Assembly (NCBI RefSeq): GCF_033971325.1
Contig: NZ_CP117180.1
Span: 564,041 to 628,040, forward strand
Length of the DNA stretch: 64,000 nt
Origin: Hydrogenobacter sp. T-2
GTDB taxonomy: Bacteria > Aquificota > Aquificia > Aquificales > Aquificaceae
Direction of reading: 5' to 3'
The position numbers and the translations under genes are program-made. The notes under the pieces were generated by a model. It was not told the DNA's origin. It did no database searches and worked only from the letters and a program-made list of their open reading frames with translations. Each line of letters begins with the position of its first letter. Position 1 is the stretch's first letter. Positions 17,337-26,963 of the stretch are shown here, one piece after another.

Positions 17337-19313
17337 ATGAAAGACCTTCTTATAGAAATAGGCACTGAGGAGCTACCCGCAAGCCACATCCCTCTGGCGG
17401 TAAACCACCTAAAGGAAAAACTCTCCCAGATACTACACAGACAGGACATACAGACCTTTTCAACCCCCAGGAGGCTTGCCTTTTTTGTTAAAAACTTTGA
17501 AAATAGTAGTCCTGAGAAGGAAGAAACCATCTACGGTCCACCAGTTAAAGTAGCCTATGAAGACGCAAAGCCCACGAAGGCACTCCTTGCCTTTCTTGAA
17601 AGAAACAAGGCAAGCATAGAAGAAGTCATTGAAGTTCAAAAGGGTGAGGGTCTGTATGTGGCTATAAGGAGGAGGGTGAAAGAGGATTCACCCCTTGAGA
17701 GGCTTTCAGAGGTCTTTGAGGAGCTCCTAAGGAACGTTCCTTTCCCCAAGACAATGAGATGGGACTCCTCAAATCTTAGGTTTTCAAGACCAATTAGATG
17801 GATATGTGCCTTGTATGGCGATGAAGTTTTGCCCCTTTCTTTTGGAAGGTTAAAGGCAGGCAGGATAACATACGGACACAGGATAATCTCTCCAAAGGCT
17901 ATTGAACTTAAGAGTGCGGGGGAATACCAAGAGGTGCTTAAAGAAAATTATGTAATTGCGGACTACAAGGAAAGGCTTGGTATGGTGCTTGCCTTTCTTC
18001 GGGATGAGGCTTACGCTCTTGGTGGAAAGCCCCTGTATCCAGAAGGTCTGGAGGAAGAGGTGGCAAACCTTGTAGAGTTTCCCTTTGCGGTGGTGGGAAA
18101 GTTTGAAGAAAAATACCTTGAGCTTCCAGATAAGGTTATAATGACCGTCCTTGCACATCATCAAAGGTTCTTCTGCGTAGAGAAAGACCGCAAACTCCTG
18201 CCTTACTTTATAGCCATAAGCAACAACTATCCAAGAGATGGTTTGGTAGTTAAAGGCTACGAAAAGGTTATAAGAGCGAGGCTTGAGGATGCACTGTTTT
18301 TCTATAGAGAAGACCTTAAAAGACCTCTTGAGGAGTTGGTTTCTGGACTTTCTGAGGTGCTTTTCCATCCAAAGGCTGGCAGTATGTTAGAGAAGGTGAA
18401 AAGGGTAGGAGCCCTTGCCATAAAGCTGGCAGAGCTACTCGGGCTCTCTGAAGAGAAAAAGAAAAAGATAGAAAGGGCTTGCCAGCTCTGTAAGGCAGAC
18501 CTTCTCACTCAAATGGTAAGGGAGCTTGACGAGCTTCAAGGTTATATGGGATATATATACGCTCTTAAGCAGGGTGAAGACCCAGAAGTTGCCCTTGCAC
18601 TCTATGAGCATTACCTACCAGTGCGGACTTCTGACCCACTACCTTCAAATGATATCTCTGCGGTGTTATCTGTGGCGGACAGGCTTGACAGCATAAACAC
18701 CCTTATCACCGTAGGTGAAAGCCCTAAGGGTAGCTCAGACCCTTACGGTATGAAAAGACTTGCTCATGGACTCTTTGCCATATTAGAGCACTTTGGATGG
18801 GACATAGACCTTTCTGTATTGCTTGAAAGCTATACTAAAGAATTGGAGAAGTTTCTTGAGGCAAGGCTTGAAGCCTACCTTGACCCCTACGGCTACGACC
18901 TTGTGAGAGCGGTTCTTGAAGTAAAGAATCCACTTAAACCCTATGAAATTATAAGCATGGTAAAAACCCTTGCCAGCCTCAGGGAAGAGGAAGAATTTAA
19001 ACATATAGTGGAAGTATACAGAAGGGTAGTAAGGATACTACCCTCAGAATGGGAGGAAGATATGGTGGAAGAAGGGTTAATAACTGAAAAAGAAGAGGGA
19101 GAGCTTTGGAAAGTCCTCAAAAGCCTTAAAAATACGCAGGATATGCTAAGCCTTTACGCTCTTAAAGAACCTATAAACCGCTTCTTTGATAAAGTTTTGG
19201 TAATGGACCCAAGAGAAGAGATAAGGAAAAACAGGCTTGCACTTCTTTACAGAATAAAAAAACTTTTTAACAGATTTGCGGATTTTAGCAAGATAGTAAT
19301 AGAAGGAGGTTAA
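17337..19313 (+). CDS. glyS: glycyl-tRNA synthetase beta subunit
   Basis: The 658-residue beta chain of the tetrameric glycyl-tRNA synthetase. It begins with the typical LLIEIGTEELPA and contains FSTPRRLAFFV, PKTMRW, FSRPIRWICALYG, HHQRFF and LARLEDALFFYRED-like blocks (here IRARLEDALFFYRED). The alpha-chain gene glyQ is not adjacent. It starts one base after the TPR gene stop and is followed 3 bp later by ppsA. Confidence 0.95.
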   Translation: MKDLLIEIGTEELPASHIPLAVNHLKEKLSQILHRQDIQTFSTPRRLAFFVKNFENSSPEKEETIYGPPVKVAYEDAKPTKALLAFLERNKASIEEVIEVQKGEGLYVAIRRRVKEDSPLERLSEVFEELLRNVPFPKTMRWDSSNLRFSRPIRWICALYGDEVLPLSFGRLKAGRITYGHRIISPKAIELKSAGEYQEVLKENYVIADYKERLGMVLAFLRDEAYALGGKPLYPEGLEEEVANLVEFPFAVVGKFEEKYLELPDKVIMTVLAHHQRFFCVEKDRKLLPYFIAISNNYPRDGLVVKGYEKVIRARLEDALFFYREDLKRPLEELVSGLSEVLFHPKAGSMLEKVKRVGALAIKLAELLGLSEEKKKKIERACQLCKADLLTQMVRELDELQGYMGYIYALKQGEDPEVALALYEHYLPVRTSDPLPSNDISAVLSVADRLDSINTLITVGESPKGSSDPYGMKRLAHGLFAILEHFGWDIDLSVLLESYTKELEKFLEARLEAYLDPYGYDLVRAVLEVKNPLKPYEIISMVKTLASLREEEEFKHIVEVYRRVVRILPSEWEEDMVEEGLITEKEEGELWKVLKSLKNTQDMLSLYALKEPINRFFDKVLVMDPREEIRKNRLALLYRIKKLFNRFADFSKIVIEGG

Positions 19314-19316
19314 GGC

Positions 19317-21872
19317 ATGGCGTTTCTTGTTTGGCTTGATGAGGTAGGTATTGAAGACATCCCCCTTGTGGGAGGCAAAAACGCATCCCTTGGAGAGATG
19401 ATAAGAAACCTCTCCTCTTTGGGTGTAAACGTGCCCTACGGATTTGTGGTTACATCAGAAGCCTACTATGAGTTTATAAGGTATAACAGGCTTGAGGGAG
19501 AGATAAAAAAGATACTTCAAGGACTTGACCCAAGCAACGTAGAAGACCTGGCTCGCAGAGGGCACTTGATTAGGGAGCTTATAAAGGGTGGAGAGTTTCC
19601 AAGAGAAATAGAGGAGGGTATAAAGGACTATTATCAAAAACTCTCAGAAAGGTATGGCTCCTTTGCTATAGATGTAGCGGTGCGTTCCTCAGCTACAGCA
19701 GAAGACCTTCCCCATGCATCCTTTGCAGGACAGCAAGAGACCTACCTCAACGTGGTGGGCGCAGAAAACGTGCTAACTGCGGTAAAAAACGGCTTTGCTT
19801 CTCTTTTTACAGATAGAGCCATATCCTACAGAGAGTCCTTTAACTTTGACCACTTTAAGGTGGGTATAGCTATGGGTGTGCAAAAGATGGTCCGCTCCGA
19901 CATGGGTGCGTCGGGTGTTATGTTTACCCTTGATACAGAATCAGGCTTTAAGGATGTGGTGGTGATAAATGCCACCTACGGGCTCGGTGAGCTCTTGGTG
20001 CAGGGTATGGTTACACCCGACGAATACATGGTCTTTAAGCCTACCCTTCAAGCGGGATACTCCGCCATAATTGAAAAAAAACTGGGAAGAAAAGACAGAA
20101 AGATGGTATATGGCACTGGGCAGGAAAGGGTAAAGGTGGTAAACGTGTCCCTTCAGGAGCAAAAGCAGTTCGCCCTTTCTGACGATGAAATACTCCAGCT
20201 TGCAAGGTGGGGCATACTCATAGAGGACTACTACTCAAGAAAGAACGGCAGGTGGATGCCTATGGATATAGAATGGGCAAAGGATGGAATTCTCAACCAA
20301 CTCTTTATAGTGCAAGCCAGACCCGAAACAGTCCACTCAAGAAAGGAAGAAAACATACTCAAGGTTTACAAGTTTACCCAGCCTATCGAAGAAAGGTTAA
20401 AGGGAAGAATAGTCTATGGCATAGCAGTTGGCGATAAAATAGCTCACGGAAAGGTAAGGGTAATACATGACCTAAAGGATGCGGGGCAGTTTCAAGAGGG
20501 CGAGATACTTGTAACGGACATAACGGACCCAGACTGGGAACCCATAATGAAGAAAGCAAGTGGAATAATAACCAACAGAGGTGGAAGGACCGCTCACGCA
20601 GCCATAGTGGCAAGAGAGCTTGGAATACCTGCTATCGTTGGCACTCACAAGGCAACTGAGATACTAAAAACAGGTATGGAAGTCACCCTTTCCTGTGCGG
20701 AAGGAGAGATAGGATACGTTTACGAAGGCTTTATACCCTTTGAGGTTGAAGAGATAAACCTTGAAAAGCTTCCAAAGACTAACACAAAAATAATGATGAA
20801 CGTGGGAAACCCTGAATCTGCCTTTAGTTACTCTTCTATACCTAACGATGGCGTAGGACTTGCCAGAGAAGAGTTCATCATAGCTAACTACATAAAAATA
20901 CACCCCCTTGCACTGCTTCATTATGAGGAGCTAAAGGCTCTTTATCAAGAACTCAAGGCTCAGGGTCTTATAGATGACAGAGGAAATGTGAGCATGGCTG
21001 TGGTATATAGGTATGCCAAACCACCGCTCTCTGAAAGGCTTGCAAAGGGCAAAGACAGAAAACAAGTAAACCTTCAAAAACTTATAGAAGACATAGAAAG
21101 CCTAACCTTCGGATACGAGGACAAGGCTCAATACTTCGTCAAAAAGCTCTCCTACGGAATTGCCAAAATATCCTCCGCTTTCTATCCAAACCCTGTGATA
21201 GTGAGGTTTTCTGACTTTAAGTCCAACGAATACAGAGGACTTATAGGTGGTGAGCTTTTTGAACCAGAAGAAGAAAACCCCATGCTCGGTTGGAGGGGTG
21301 CATCAAGGTATTATTCAGAGGTCTATAAGCCTGCTTTTGGGCTTGAGTGTCAGGCAATCTTAAGGGTTAGAAATAAAATGGGTTTGACAAATACAAAGGT
21401 TATGATACCATTTTGTAGAACACCTGAGGAGGGAGAAAGGGTGCTTATGGTAATGGAGGAATACGGGCTCAGGAGAGGAGAGAATGGGCTTGAAGTTTAT
21501 GTGATGGCAGAGCTTCCAAGCAATGTGGTTCTTGCGGACAAGTTCGCAGAGATATTTGATGGCTTTTCCATAGGCTCTAACGACCTTACACAGCTTACAC
21601 TTGGGCTTGATAGAGACTCTGGGCTTATTGCCCACCTTTACGATGAAAGAAACGAAGCGGTAAAAAGACTTATAGCACAGCTTATACAAACTGCAAAGGA
21701 AAAGGGCAGAAAGGTGGGGATATGCGGTCAGGGACCTTCGGACTTTCCAGAGTTTGCAGTCTTTCTGGTAGAGCAAGGCATAGACAGCATATCTCTAAAC
21801 CCAGACTCTGTGCTTAAGACCATGCTCGTGGTTGCGGAAGCAGAGAGTAAAACGAAAGAGGCTGTGTCATGA
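19317..21872 (+). CDS. ppsA: phosphoenolpyruvate synthase
   Basis: The 851-residue enzyme converts pyruvate and ATP to PEP, the route from acetyl-CoA/pyruvate into sugars expected in a reductive-TCA autotroph. The N-terminal ATP-binding domain shows VGGKNASLGEM and VRSSATAEDLP. The phosphohistidine is in GGRTAHAAIVARELG, followed by GIPAIVG. The C-terminal PEP-binding barrel has GLAREEF, VRFSDFKSNEYRGL, MIPFCRT, GSNDLTQLTLGLDRDS and GICGQGPSD. Full length. It overlaps pilM by 4 bp. Confidence 0.95.
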   Translation: MAFLVWLDEVGIEDIPLVGGKNASLGEMIRNLSSLGVNVPYGFVVTSEAYYEFIRYNRLEGEIKKILQGLDPSNVEDLARRGHLIRELIKGGEFPREIEEGIKDYYQKLSERYGSFAIDVAVRSSATAEDLPHASFAGQQETYLNVVGAENVLTAVKNGFASLFTDRAISYRESFNFDHFKVGIAMGVQKMVRSDMGASGVMFTLDTESGFKDVVVINATYGLGELLVQGMVTPDEYMVFKPTLQAGYSAIIEKKLGRKDRKMVYGTGQERVKVVNVSLQEQKQFALSDDEILQLARWGILIEDYYSRKNGRWMPMDIEWAKDGILNQLFIVQARPETVHSRKEENILKVYKFTQPIEERLKGRIVYGIAVGDKIAHGKVRVIHDLKDAGQFQEGEILVTDITDPDWEPIMKKASGIITNRGGRTAHAAIVARELGIPAIVGTHKATEILKTGMEVTLSCAEGEIGYVYEGFIPFEVEEINLEKLPKTNTKIMMNVGNPESAFSYSSIPNDGVGLAREEFIIANYIKIHPLALLHYEELKALYQELKAQGLIDDRGNVSMAVVYRYAKPPLSERLAKGKDRKQVNLQKLIEDIESLTFGYEDKAQYFVKKLSYGIAKISSAFYPNPVIVRFSDFKSNEYRGLIGGELFEPEEENPMLGWRGASRYYSEVYKPAFGLECQAILRVRNKMGLTNTKVMIPFCRTPEEGERVLMVMEEYGLRRGENGLEVYVMAELPSNVVLADKFAEIFDGFSIGSNDLTQLTLGLDRDSGLIAHLYDERNEAVKRLIAQLIQTAKEKGRKVGICGQGPSDFPEFAVFLVEQGIDSISLNPDSVLKTMLVVAEAESKTKEAVS

Positions 21873-22732
21873 AGCTAAGCCTGCCTCTTCCATCTCTTGG
21901 GAAGAAAACTAAGACAGTCTTAGGTCTACATTATACAGACAAGGTTATAAGGCTCTTGGAATTGGGGAAGGACAAAAAACCCGTTTCTGAACCCGTTGAG
22001 TTAAGTCTTGAGGGAAAGGATAAGGAAAGGGTGCTAAGGGAGCTTGTTCAGAAGCACGGGCTTTCTGGAAAGAGGGTAGCCGCTTGTGTGTCTGTCGACG
22101 ATGGACTTCTAAAGTTCTACAAGTATCCTACATCCATGAGCAAGAAAGACTTACAGAGTGCTATAGAGTGGTCCATAAAGAGAGAGCTTTCTGCTATGAA
22201 GGAAGAAACCTATTACGACTACTTTATACTTGAGCCGGGAGCTGAAGAAAAACAAGTGGGTGTGGTTCTCGTGCTTTCTCGCAAGGAAACGGTTGAAGGT
22301 ATAAGAAAAATGCTTGAAAATGCAGGGCTCAAACTTCATATCCTTGATTACGAACCTTTAGCCATAATAAACTACGGAATCTATCACAGGCTACCTGTTC
22401 CCTATTCCATTCTCTACGTGGACTACAACTACTCTATACTTACCACCTATTCACCCACCAACATAGGCTACTATGTGACCTATTGGAGCTTTATGGAGTT
22501 TTTGAAAAGTAAAGACGAGGAGTCTCTTGAGAGCTTTTTTGCAGAAATAAGAAACATAGTAGTCCTCAATGACCTTTCCAGTATGTATGTGGCTGGTCCC
22601 ATTCTTGCGGAGGAGGAAATGCTCACCAGAGTGATGGAAAACCTTCCCATACTTGGCTTGCTTGACCTTGAAGAGCTTAAACCAAACTTCTTTATTCCGT
22701 ACATATTAAGTATAAGGGGGATGGAAGGATGA
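21869..22732 (+). CDS. pilM: type IV pilus inner-membrane platform protein PilM
   Basis: A 287-residue actin-like cytoplasmic protein of the PilM family. It has the LGLHYTDKVIRLLEL start and the SMSKKDLQSAIEWSIKREL block, plus a second half-domain with ILYVDYNYSILTTY. It binds the PilN N-terminus and links the pilus alignment complex to the cytoplasmic motor. First gene of pilMNO(P)Q; joined to ppsA and pilN by 4-bp overlaps. Confidence 0.85.
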   Translation: MKLSLPLPSLGKKTKTVLGLHYTDKVIRLLELGKDKKPVSEPVELSLEGKDKERVLRELVQKHGLSGKRVAACVSVDDGLLKFYKYPTSMSKKDLQSAIEWSIKRELSAMKEETYYDYFILEPGAEEKQVGVVLVLSRKETVEGIRKMLENAGLKLHILDYEPLAIINYGIYHRLPVPYSILYVDYNYSILTTYSPTNIGYYVTYWSFMEFLKSKDEESLESFFAEIRNIVVLNDLSSMYVAGPILAEEEMLTRVMENLPILGLLDLEELKPNFFIPYILSIRGMEG

Positions 22733-23379
22733 TAAGGATAAACCTTGCAAAGGTAAGGAAGGAGGAGGGAAAAAGGGGCATAGCCTTTGACTTATCATCT
22801 TTGAAAACTTTAAAGGTGCAGGACTTACTCAAAGCTGGGGGAGAGTATTACGTAGGACTTTTGCTGTGGCTTGGTGTGGTAGGCATATTGGCTTATTATT
22901 GGAAAGTCAAAGCAGAAGTGGACTCTCTTAAGGCGGAGCTTGACAATTTAAACGCAGAAAAGACAAGGCTTCAAGCACAGGCAGAAAAATTTCTCAATGA
23001 GAAAAAGGCTATAGAAGAGAGGATAGCAAGGATAAAAAAGGGCATACAAGATATTGAAAGTAGCAAGGATATAATCATAGGACTAAAGGCTTACTATGAG
23101 CCTTTTAACTCAGGCTTTTTCCTCTACACATCAAGAGTGCCAAGAGCTTCTTGGATTAGCTCCTACACACAATCTCTGAATATAAACCAAGGTAAGCTAA
23201 CCTCAGAGCTTGAAATAAGCTCCCTTGATTATGAGAGTCTCAGCCTTTATAGTAAGGCACTAAGTAATGCTTCTCAAGGTGTTTATTTTTCTCAGCTTGA
23301 AAGAAAAGTAAACCCGCATGGATTTGAATATTATTCTGCCAAGCTGTCTTCTGAAAAAAGCCTGCAGGAAGGGAGGTAA
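22729..23379 (+). CDS. pilN: type IV pilus alignment protein PilN
   Basis: A 216-residue bitopic protein. It opens with IRINLAKVRKEE, the short cytoplasmic tail known to bind PilM, then a membrane segment at ~42-58, a coiled coil (VDSLKAELDNLNAEKTRLQA) and a small periplasmic domain. The N-terminal INL motif and its position between pilM and pilO make the call firm. Confidence 0.85.
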   Translation: MIRINLAKVRKEEGKRGIAFDLSSLKTLKVQDLLKAGGEYYVGLLLWLGVVGILAYYWKVKAEVDSLKAELDNLNAEKTRLQAQAEKFLNEKKAIEERIARIKKGIQDIESSKDIIIGLKAYYEPFNSGFFLYTSRVPRASWISSYTQSLNINQGKLTSELEISSLDYESLSLYSKALSNASQGVYFSQLERKVNPHGFEYYSAKLSSEKSLQEGR

Positions 23380-23382
23380 ACC

Positions 23383-24087
23383 ATGCAAAAACTCATAGAA
23401 CAGTTTAAGGCACTTCCTCCTTGGCAGAAGTATGTCCTACTTCTTGGTCTCCCCTCTGTTTTAATCGTATACACTTGGCTAATGCTGATATCTCCAGCTA
23501 TGGACGAAGTAAGCAAGCTGAGAGTGGAAGCCGATAATGCTAAAGCTGATATTCAACGCATAAGGGCAAGCCTTAATCCAGCGGTCCTTGAAAACCTAAG
23601 GAAGGAAGAAAAGGCTCTCAAAGAGGAATACCTTAGAAAACAGGCGGAACTTGTTAGTTTGGTGGGAGAGATACCAACAGAAAAAGACGTGGGTAAAGTA
23701 ATTGCCAACATAGGGCGTATAGCTAAAAGGTCAAAAGTTACCATACTCAACATGCAGGTCTCTGGAGCTCAAAGGGTAAGCTATACAGTAGTCCAAGAGG
23801 GTGAAAGGAAGGTGGTAAAAGAATTACAACAACAGCAACAACAAGCTCAACAACAGCCTGGGCAACAAGCTCAACAAAAACAGCCTAAAGAGAGTATAAC
23901 CCTTTTAAGAACTGAGGTGAGGATTACACTTCTCGGAGACTACAACTCTGTGAGGGCTTTTCTTGATAACATGAGAAGGGAAGGAATAGTATCCTATCCA
24001 GCATCTCTAAGTCTTAACGCCGAGGGTAATAAGTTGAGAGCGGAGTTAGTGATAAATATCTTGATGAAGGAGGGACAGGAGCTATGA
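23383..24087 (+). CDS. pilO: type IV pilus alignment protein PilO
   Basis: A 234-residue bitopic protein with one membrane segment near residues 18-37, a coiled coil, and a periplasmic ferredoxin-like domain. A glutamine-rich insert (about residues 146-172, bases 23818-23895) breaks the periplasmic domain and looks like a flexible low-complexity loop. Position after pilN supports the call. It overlaps the next gene by 4 bp. Confidence 0.82.
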   Translation: MQKLIEQFKALPPWQKYVLLLGLPSVLIVYTWLMLISPAMDEVSKLRVEADNAKADIQRIRASLNPAVLENLRKEEKALKEEYLRKQAELVSLVGEIPTEKDVGKVIANIGRIAKRSKVTILNMQVSGAQRVSYTVVQEGERKVVKELQQQQQQAQQQPGQQAQQKQPKESITLLRTEVRITLLGDYNSVRAFLDNMRREGIVSYPASLSLNAEGNKLRAELVINILMKEGQEL

Positions 24088-24314
24088 AGAGATTACTATT
24101 TCTGTTGACTTGTTTTGGTTTTGTTTTTGCACAGCAACCCTTTCAAAACCTTGAGGGTGCGGTAGGCTATATAGTGATTGAAAGGCAGGGAAGGGTGGAA
24201 AACTACATCGTGGTTGAGGACAAGGACGGCTCGGTAAGGAACATAAGAGTAGACAGAAACCCATCACAGTTTATGAAGAAGACCGAGGAACAGAGGGAAG
24301 GAGGTAGAAGATGA
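24084..24314 (+). CDS. short periplasmic protein in the pilP position
   Basis: A 76-residue protein with a signal peptide (MKRLLFLLTCFGFVFAQ) and a small beta-rich region (GYIVIERQGRVENYIVVE). Normal PilP is about 170 residues, with a lipobox and an HM-type domain; neither is clear here. It lies exactly where pilP belongs, between pilO and pilQ with 4-bp overlaps on both sides, so a reduced PilP or a lineage-specific secretin helper is the best guess. Confidence 0.6.
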   Translation: MKRLLFLLTCFGFVFAQQPFQNLEGAVGYIVIERQGRVENYIVVEDKDGSVRNIRVDRNPSQFMKKTEEQREGGRR

Positions 24315-26254
24315 GGAAAGTATTAGGCTTTCTTGTGGTGCTTTTGCTTGTAGGTTTTTCCTATTCTCAAACCATAAGAGAAATGAGGTTTGAGAATGTT
24401 AAATTGGAAATAGTCCTAAAGGCACTGGCGGAAGTTTCTGGTATGAATGTCATATTTGACCCAGCAGTTTCTCAAGATCTTCAAAAGACGGTAAGCGTTG
24501 CCATATACAGACCTGTGCCTGTAGGAGAAGCTATGAACATTATACTGAAAACTCATAATCTCATTGCGGTGCCTGTGGATACGAGAGTTTTCAGAATAAC
24601 AAAGTCTGGAGACTTAACCTTTGATGTGGCAAGATATACTGACGCACAAATAAAAGAGCTCGTAGACCTTTTAAAGGCAAGGGTTAGCCCCTCTGCGGAG
24701 ATAGTAGTAGATAGAACACTTAAAAAGGTCTTTGTTAGAGATGAACTTTCAAGGATAGAACAGCTTAGAAGACTTCAAAGGGACATAGAAAGGGCAAGCC
24801 TTCAAGCAGAAGAAAGGGAAGAATACATAACAAAGGTGTTCTACATAAGAAGGGATATATCTTACAAAGACATAGCAAAGGCTCTGCAGGAGCTTAATAT
24901 CAAAGATATGACTGTAACTGAAGCTCCTGAGTTTAACGCTCTTATAGTTTCCGCTAACAGAAGAGACCTTGAAAGGGTAGAAAAGGCTCTTGAGAGATAT
25001 ATAAGAAGCACAACCTCAGAAAAGCCAATACTTACAAAGGCTCTGTATGTCAAATATGTTCCTGCGGAAGAGTTTAGAAGAATGATACAACCCATGCTCT
25101 CCGAAGTTGGTGAGGTTTATGTTTTAGGCACTGGCATTGCAACCACTGTGGCAGAAGAGAGGGAGCTAAGAGACCTCCAGCAAAGGGCTCAGGCAATTGC
25201 AGAAAGACTTAGGGATGCATCACCCGAAGAGAGAACACAGCTACAGCAAGAGCTACAAAGACTTCAGCAAAGACAACAGGAGCTTCAGAGGGTTCTTCAA
25301 GCTCCCGCCGGTCAGAGAGGAGACAGCGTTAGTATGTCAGGCTTTCCTACAGCAAGGGAAGGCATACTCGGTCCAGAGTTTAGAAAGGAAAAATCCGCAA
25401 GGGTGGTATTCCAAAATGCGGTCGTGATTAGGGACTATGCGGACGTGGTATATAGAGTAATGGAAAGATACAAGGATATAGTATCAGAGCAACCCATTCA
25501 GATAAAGATAGAGGCAAGGGTTGTGGAGCTTTCTTCCAGTGCGGTTAGGGAGCTTGGAATAAACTGGAATGCTCTTCTTTCTCAAGCAAGGGTGCCTCAA
25601 TTTTGGAGCGGTGGAGCGGGTTCTAATCTTGGAATAAACGTTTCTCCTCCGCTTAGTCCCGGACTTTCCGCAACACCCGGAGGAATACTTGCCTTTACCT
25701 TCCAGAGGGGTGTGTTAAATGCTCTTAACCTAAGGCTCTCTGCCTTTGAGCAGGTGCAGAAAGCTAAAACCCTCTCAAGGCCTGTTATTATGACCCTTAA
25801 CGGTGAGCCAGCTACCATACAGAGCGTGCTTGAGTATCCAATAAGAAGAGTCACCGTTGTCCCTGGAGGAACTACAACGGTCAGCATAGACTACAAGCTA
25901 ATACCCCTAAACCTCACCGTCACGCCTGTCCTTCTCCCAGAGGGCAATCTTATGCTGGATATCACCATAACAAAATCAGAGATAACAAACATTGAAAAGT
26001 TTATCACAGAAACAGGCTCTGTTTTTGACATTCCAACAGTTCAAAGCCAAAGGGCGGACACAAAGGTTATAGTAAGGGATGGAGACCTTGTGGTGCTTGG
26101 AGGTCTGGTAAAGGCTGTGGATAGAAACACAGAAAGAGGCATCCCGGGTCTTATGAGAATTCCCTTTTTTAGATGGCTCTTTATGGAGCAGAGGACAGAA
26201 AAGGAAGACACAGAGCTTCTTATCTTTATACAGCCAACGCTTATAACCCAGTAG
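24311..26254 (+). CDS. pilQ: type IV pilus secretin PilQ
   Basis: A 647-residue outer-membrane secretin. In order: signal peptide (FLVVLLLVGFSYS), an STN-type N0 domain with MRFENVKLEIVLKALAE, N1-like domains, a Gln/Arg-rich coil (bases ~25155-25310), then the secretin barrel with ARVVELSSSAVRELGINW and VPGGTTTVSIDYKLIPLNL. The C-terminus has VVLGGLVK and GIPGLMRIPFFRWLF, typical of the GspD/PilQ core. No AMIN domains are seen, so it is shorter than proteobacterial PilQ. Confidence 0.88.
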   Translation: MRKVLGFLVVLLLVGFSYSQTIREMRFENVKLEIVLKALAEVSGMNVIFDPAVSQDLQKTVSVAIYRPVPVGEAMNIILKTHNLIAVPVDTRVFRITKSGDLTFDVARYTDAQIKELVDLLKARVSPSAEIVVDRTLKKVFVRDELSRIEQLRRLQRDIERASLQAEEREEYITKVFYIRRDISYKDIAKALQELNIKDMTVTEAPEFNALIVSANRRDLERVEKALERYIRSTTSEKPILTKALYVKYVPAEEFRRMIQPMLSEVGEVYVLGTGIATTVAEERELRDLQQRAQAIAERLRDASPEERTQLQQELQRLQQRQQELQRVLQAPAGQRGDSVSMSGFPTAREGILGPEFRKEKSARVVFQNAVVIRDYADVVYRVMERYKDIVSEQPIQIKIEARVVELSSSAVRELGINWNALLSQARVPQFWSGGAGSNLGINVSPPLSPGLSATPGGILAFTFQRGVLNALNLRLSAFEQVQKAKTLSRPVIMTLNGEPATIQSVLEYPIRRVTVVPGGTTTVSIDYKLIPLNLTVTPVLLPEGNLMLDITITKSEITNIEKFITETGSVFDIPTVQSQRADTKVIVRDGDLVVLGGLVKAVDRNTERGIPGLMRIPFFRWLFMEQRTEKEDTELLIFIQPTLITQ

Positions 26255-26281
26255 AACCTATATTTATAGGTGGAGGCTGTT

Positions 26282-26482
26282 ATGAACCTAACAGAGGTGG
26301 TTACCATAATCTCTGCCATTACTGTGGTGGTAGGTATAGCGGTTAGTTTGCTTAACAAACGTATTGATGACACTAATAAGCGTATTGATGAGCTTAGACA
26401 GGAGCTGAAAGAGGAGATACGGGAAATCAGGATGCTTCTTTATAAGGTCTTAGAAGTGCCGCATAAGGAGGACAAAGGATGA
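26282..26482 (+). CDS. small membrane-anchored coiled-coil protein, array copy 1
   Basis: A 66-residue protein: membrane segment at about residues 4-24 (EVVTIISAITVVVGIAVSLL), then KR and a short coil of two 7-residue units, and the common tail. The positive residues after the membrane segment suggest the coil faces the cytoplasm. The start is the ATG at 26282 with GGAG upstream; the frame extends to a GTG at 26270, but that would lie within the ribosome site. The family is not recognised. It follows pilQ by 27 bp. Confidence 0.7.
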   Translation: MNLTEVVTIISAITVVVGIAVSLLNKRIDDTNKRIDELRQELKEEIREIRMLLYKVLEVPHKEDKG

Positions 26483-26745
26483 ACATAACAGAGGTGGTTA
26501 CCATCATTTCAGCCATCACCGTGGTGGTAGGTATAGCAGTTAGTTTGCTTAACAAACGGATTGATGATACCAACAAGCGTATTGATGAGCTAAAGCAGGA
26601 TATGGACAAGAGGTTTGACGAGCTTAGGCAGGAGCTAAAGGGGGAGGTGCGAGAAACAAGGCAGGAGCTAAAAGAGGAGATACGCGAAATAAGAACACTT
26701 CTCTACAAAGTTTTAGAAGTCCCTCATAAGGAGGACAAAGGATGA
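26479..26745 (+). CDS. small membrane-anchored coiled-coil protein, array copy 2
   Basis: An 88-residue paralogue with a longer coil: two 7-residue units followed by two 11-residue units (QDMDKRFDELR, QELKGEVRETR) before the shared tail. The protein is identical to copy 4, 481 bp downstream, which points to a recent duplication of a two-gene unit. A strong SD is encoded in the end of copy 1. Confidence 0.7.
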   Translation: MNITEVVTIISAITVVVGIAVSLLNKRIDDTNKRIDELKQDMDKRFDELRQELKGEVRETRQELKEEIREIRTLLYKVLEVPHKEDKG

Positions 26746-26963
26746 ACATAACAGAGGTGGTTACCATCATCTCAGCCATCACTGTGGTGGTAGGTATAGC
26801 AGTTAGTTTGCTCAACAAACGCATTGATGACACAAACAGACGCATTGACGATACCAACAAACGCATTGATGAACTAAGACAGGAGCTAAAAGAGGAGATA
26901 AAAGAAATCAAGATGCTTCTTTATAAGGTCTTAGAAGTGCCGCATAAGGAGGACAAAGGATGA
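26742..26963 (+). CDS. small membrane-anchored coiled-coil protein, array copy 3
   Basis: A 73-residue paralogue with three 7-residue units (KRIDDTN, RRIDDTN, KRIDELR) and no 11-residue unit. Membrane segment and tail match copy 1. Together with copy 2 it forms the unit that seems to have been duplicated. Confidence 0.7.
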   Translation: MNITEVVTIISAITVVVGIAVSLLNKRIDDTNRRIDDTNKRIDELRQELKEEIKEIKMLLYKVLEVPHKEDKG

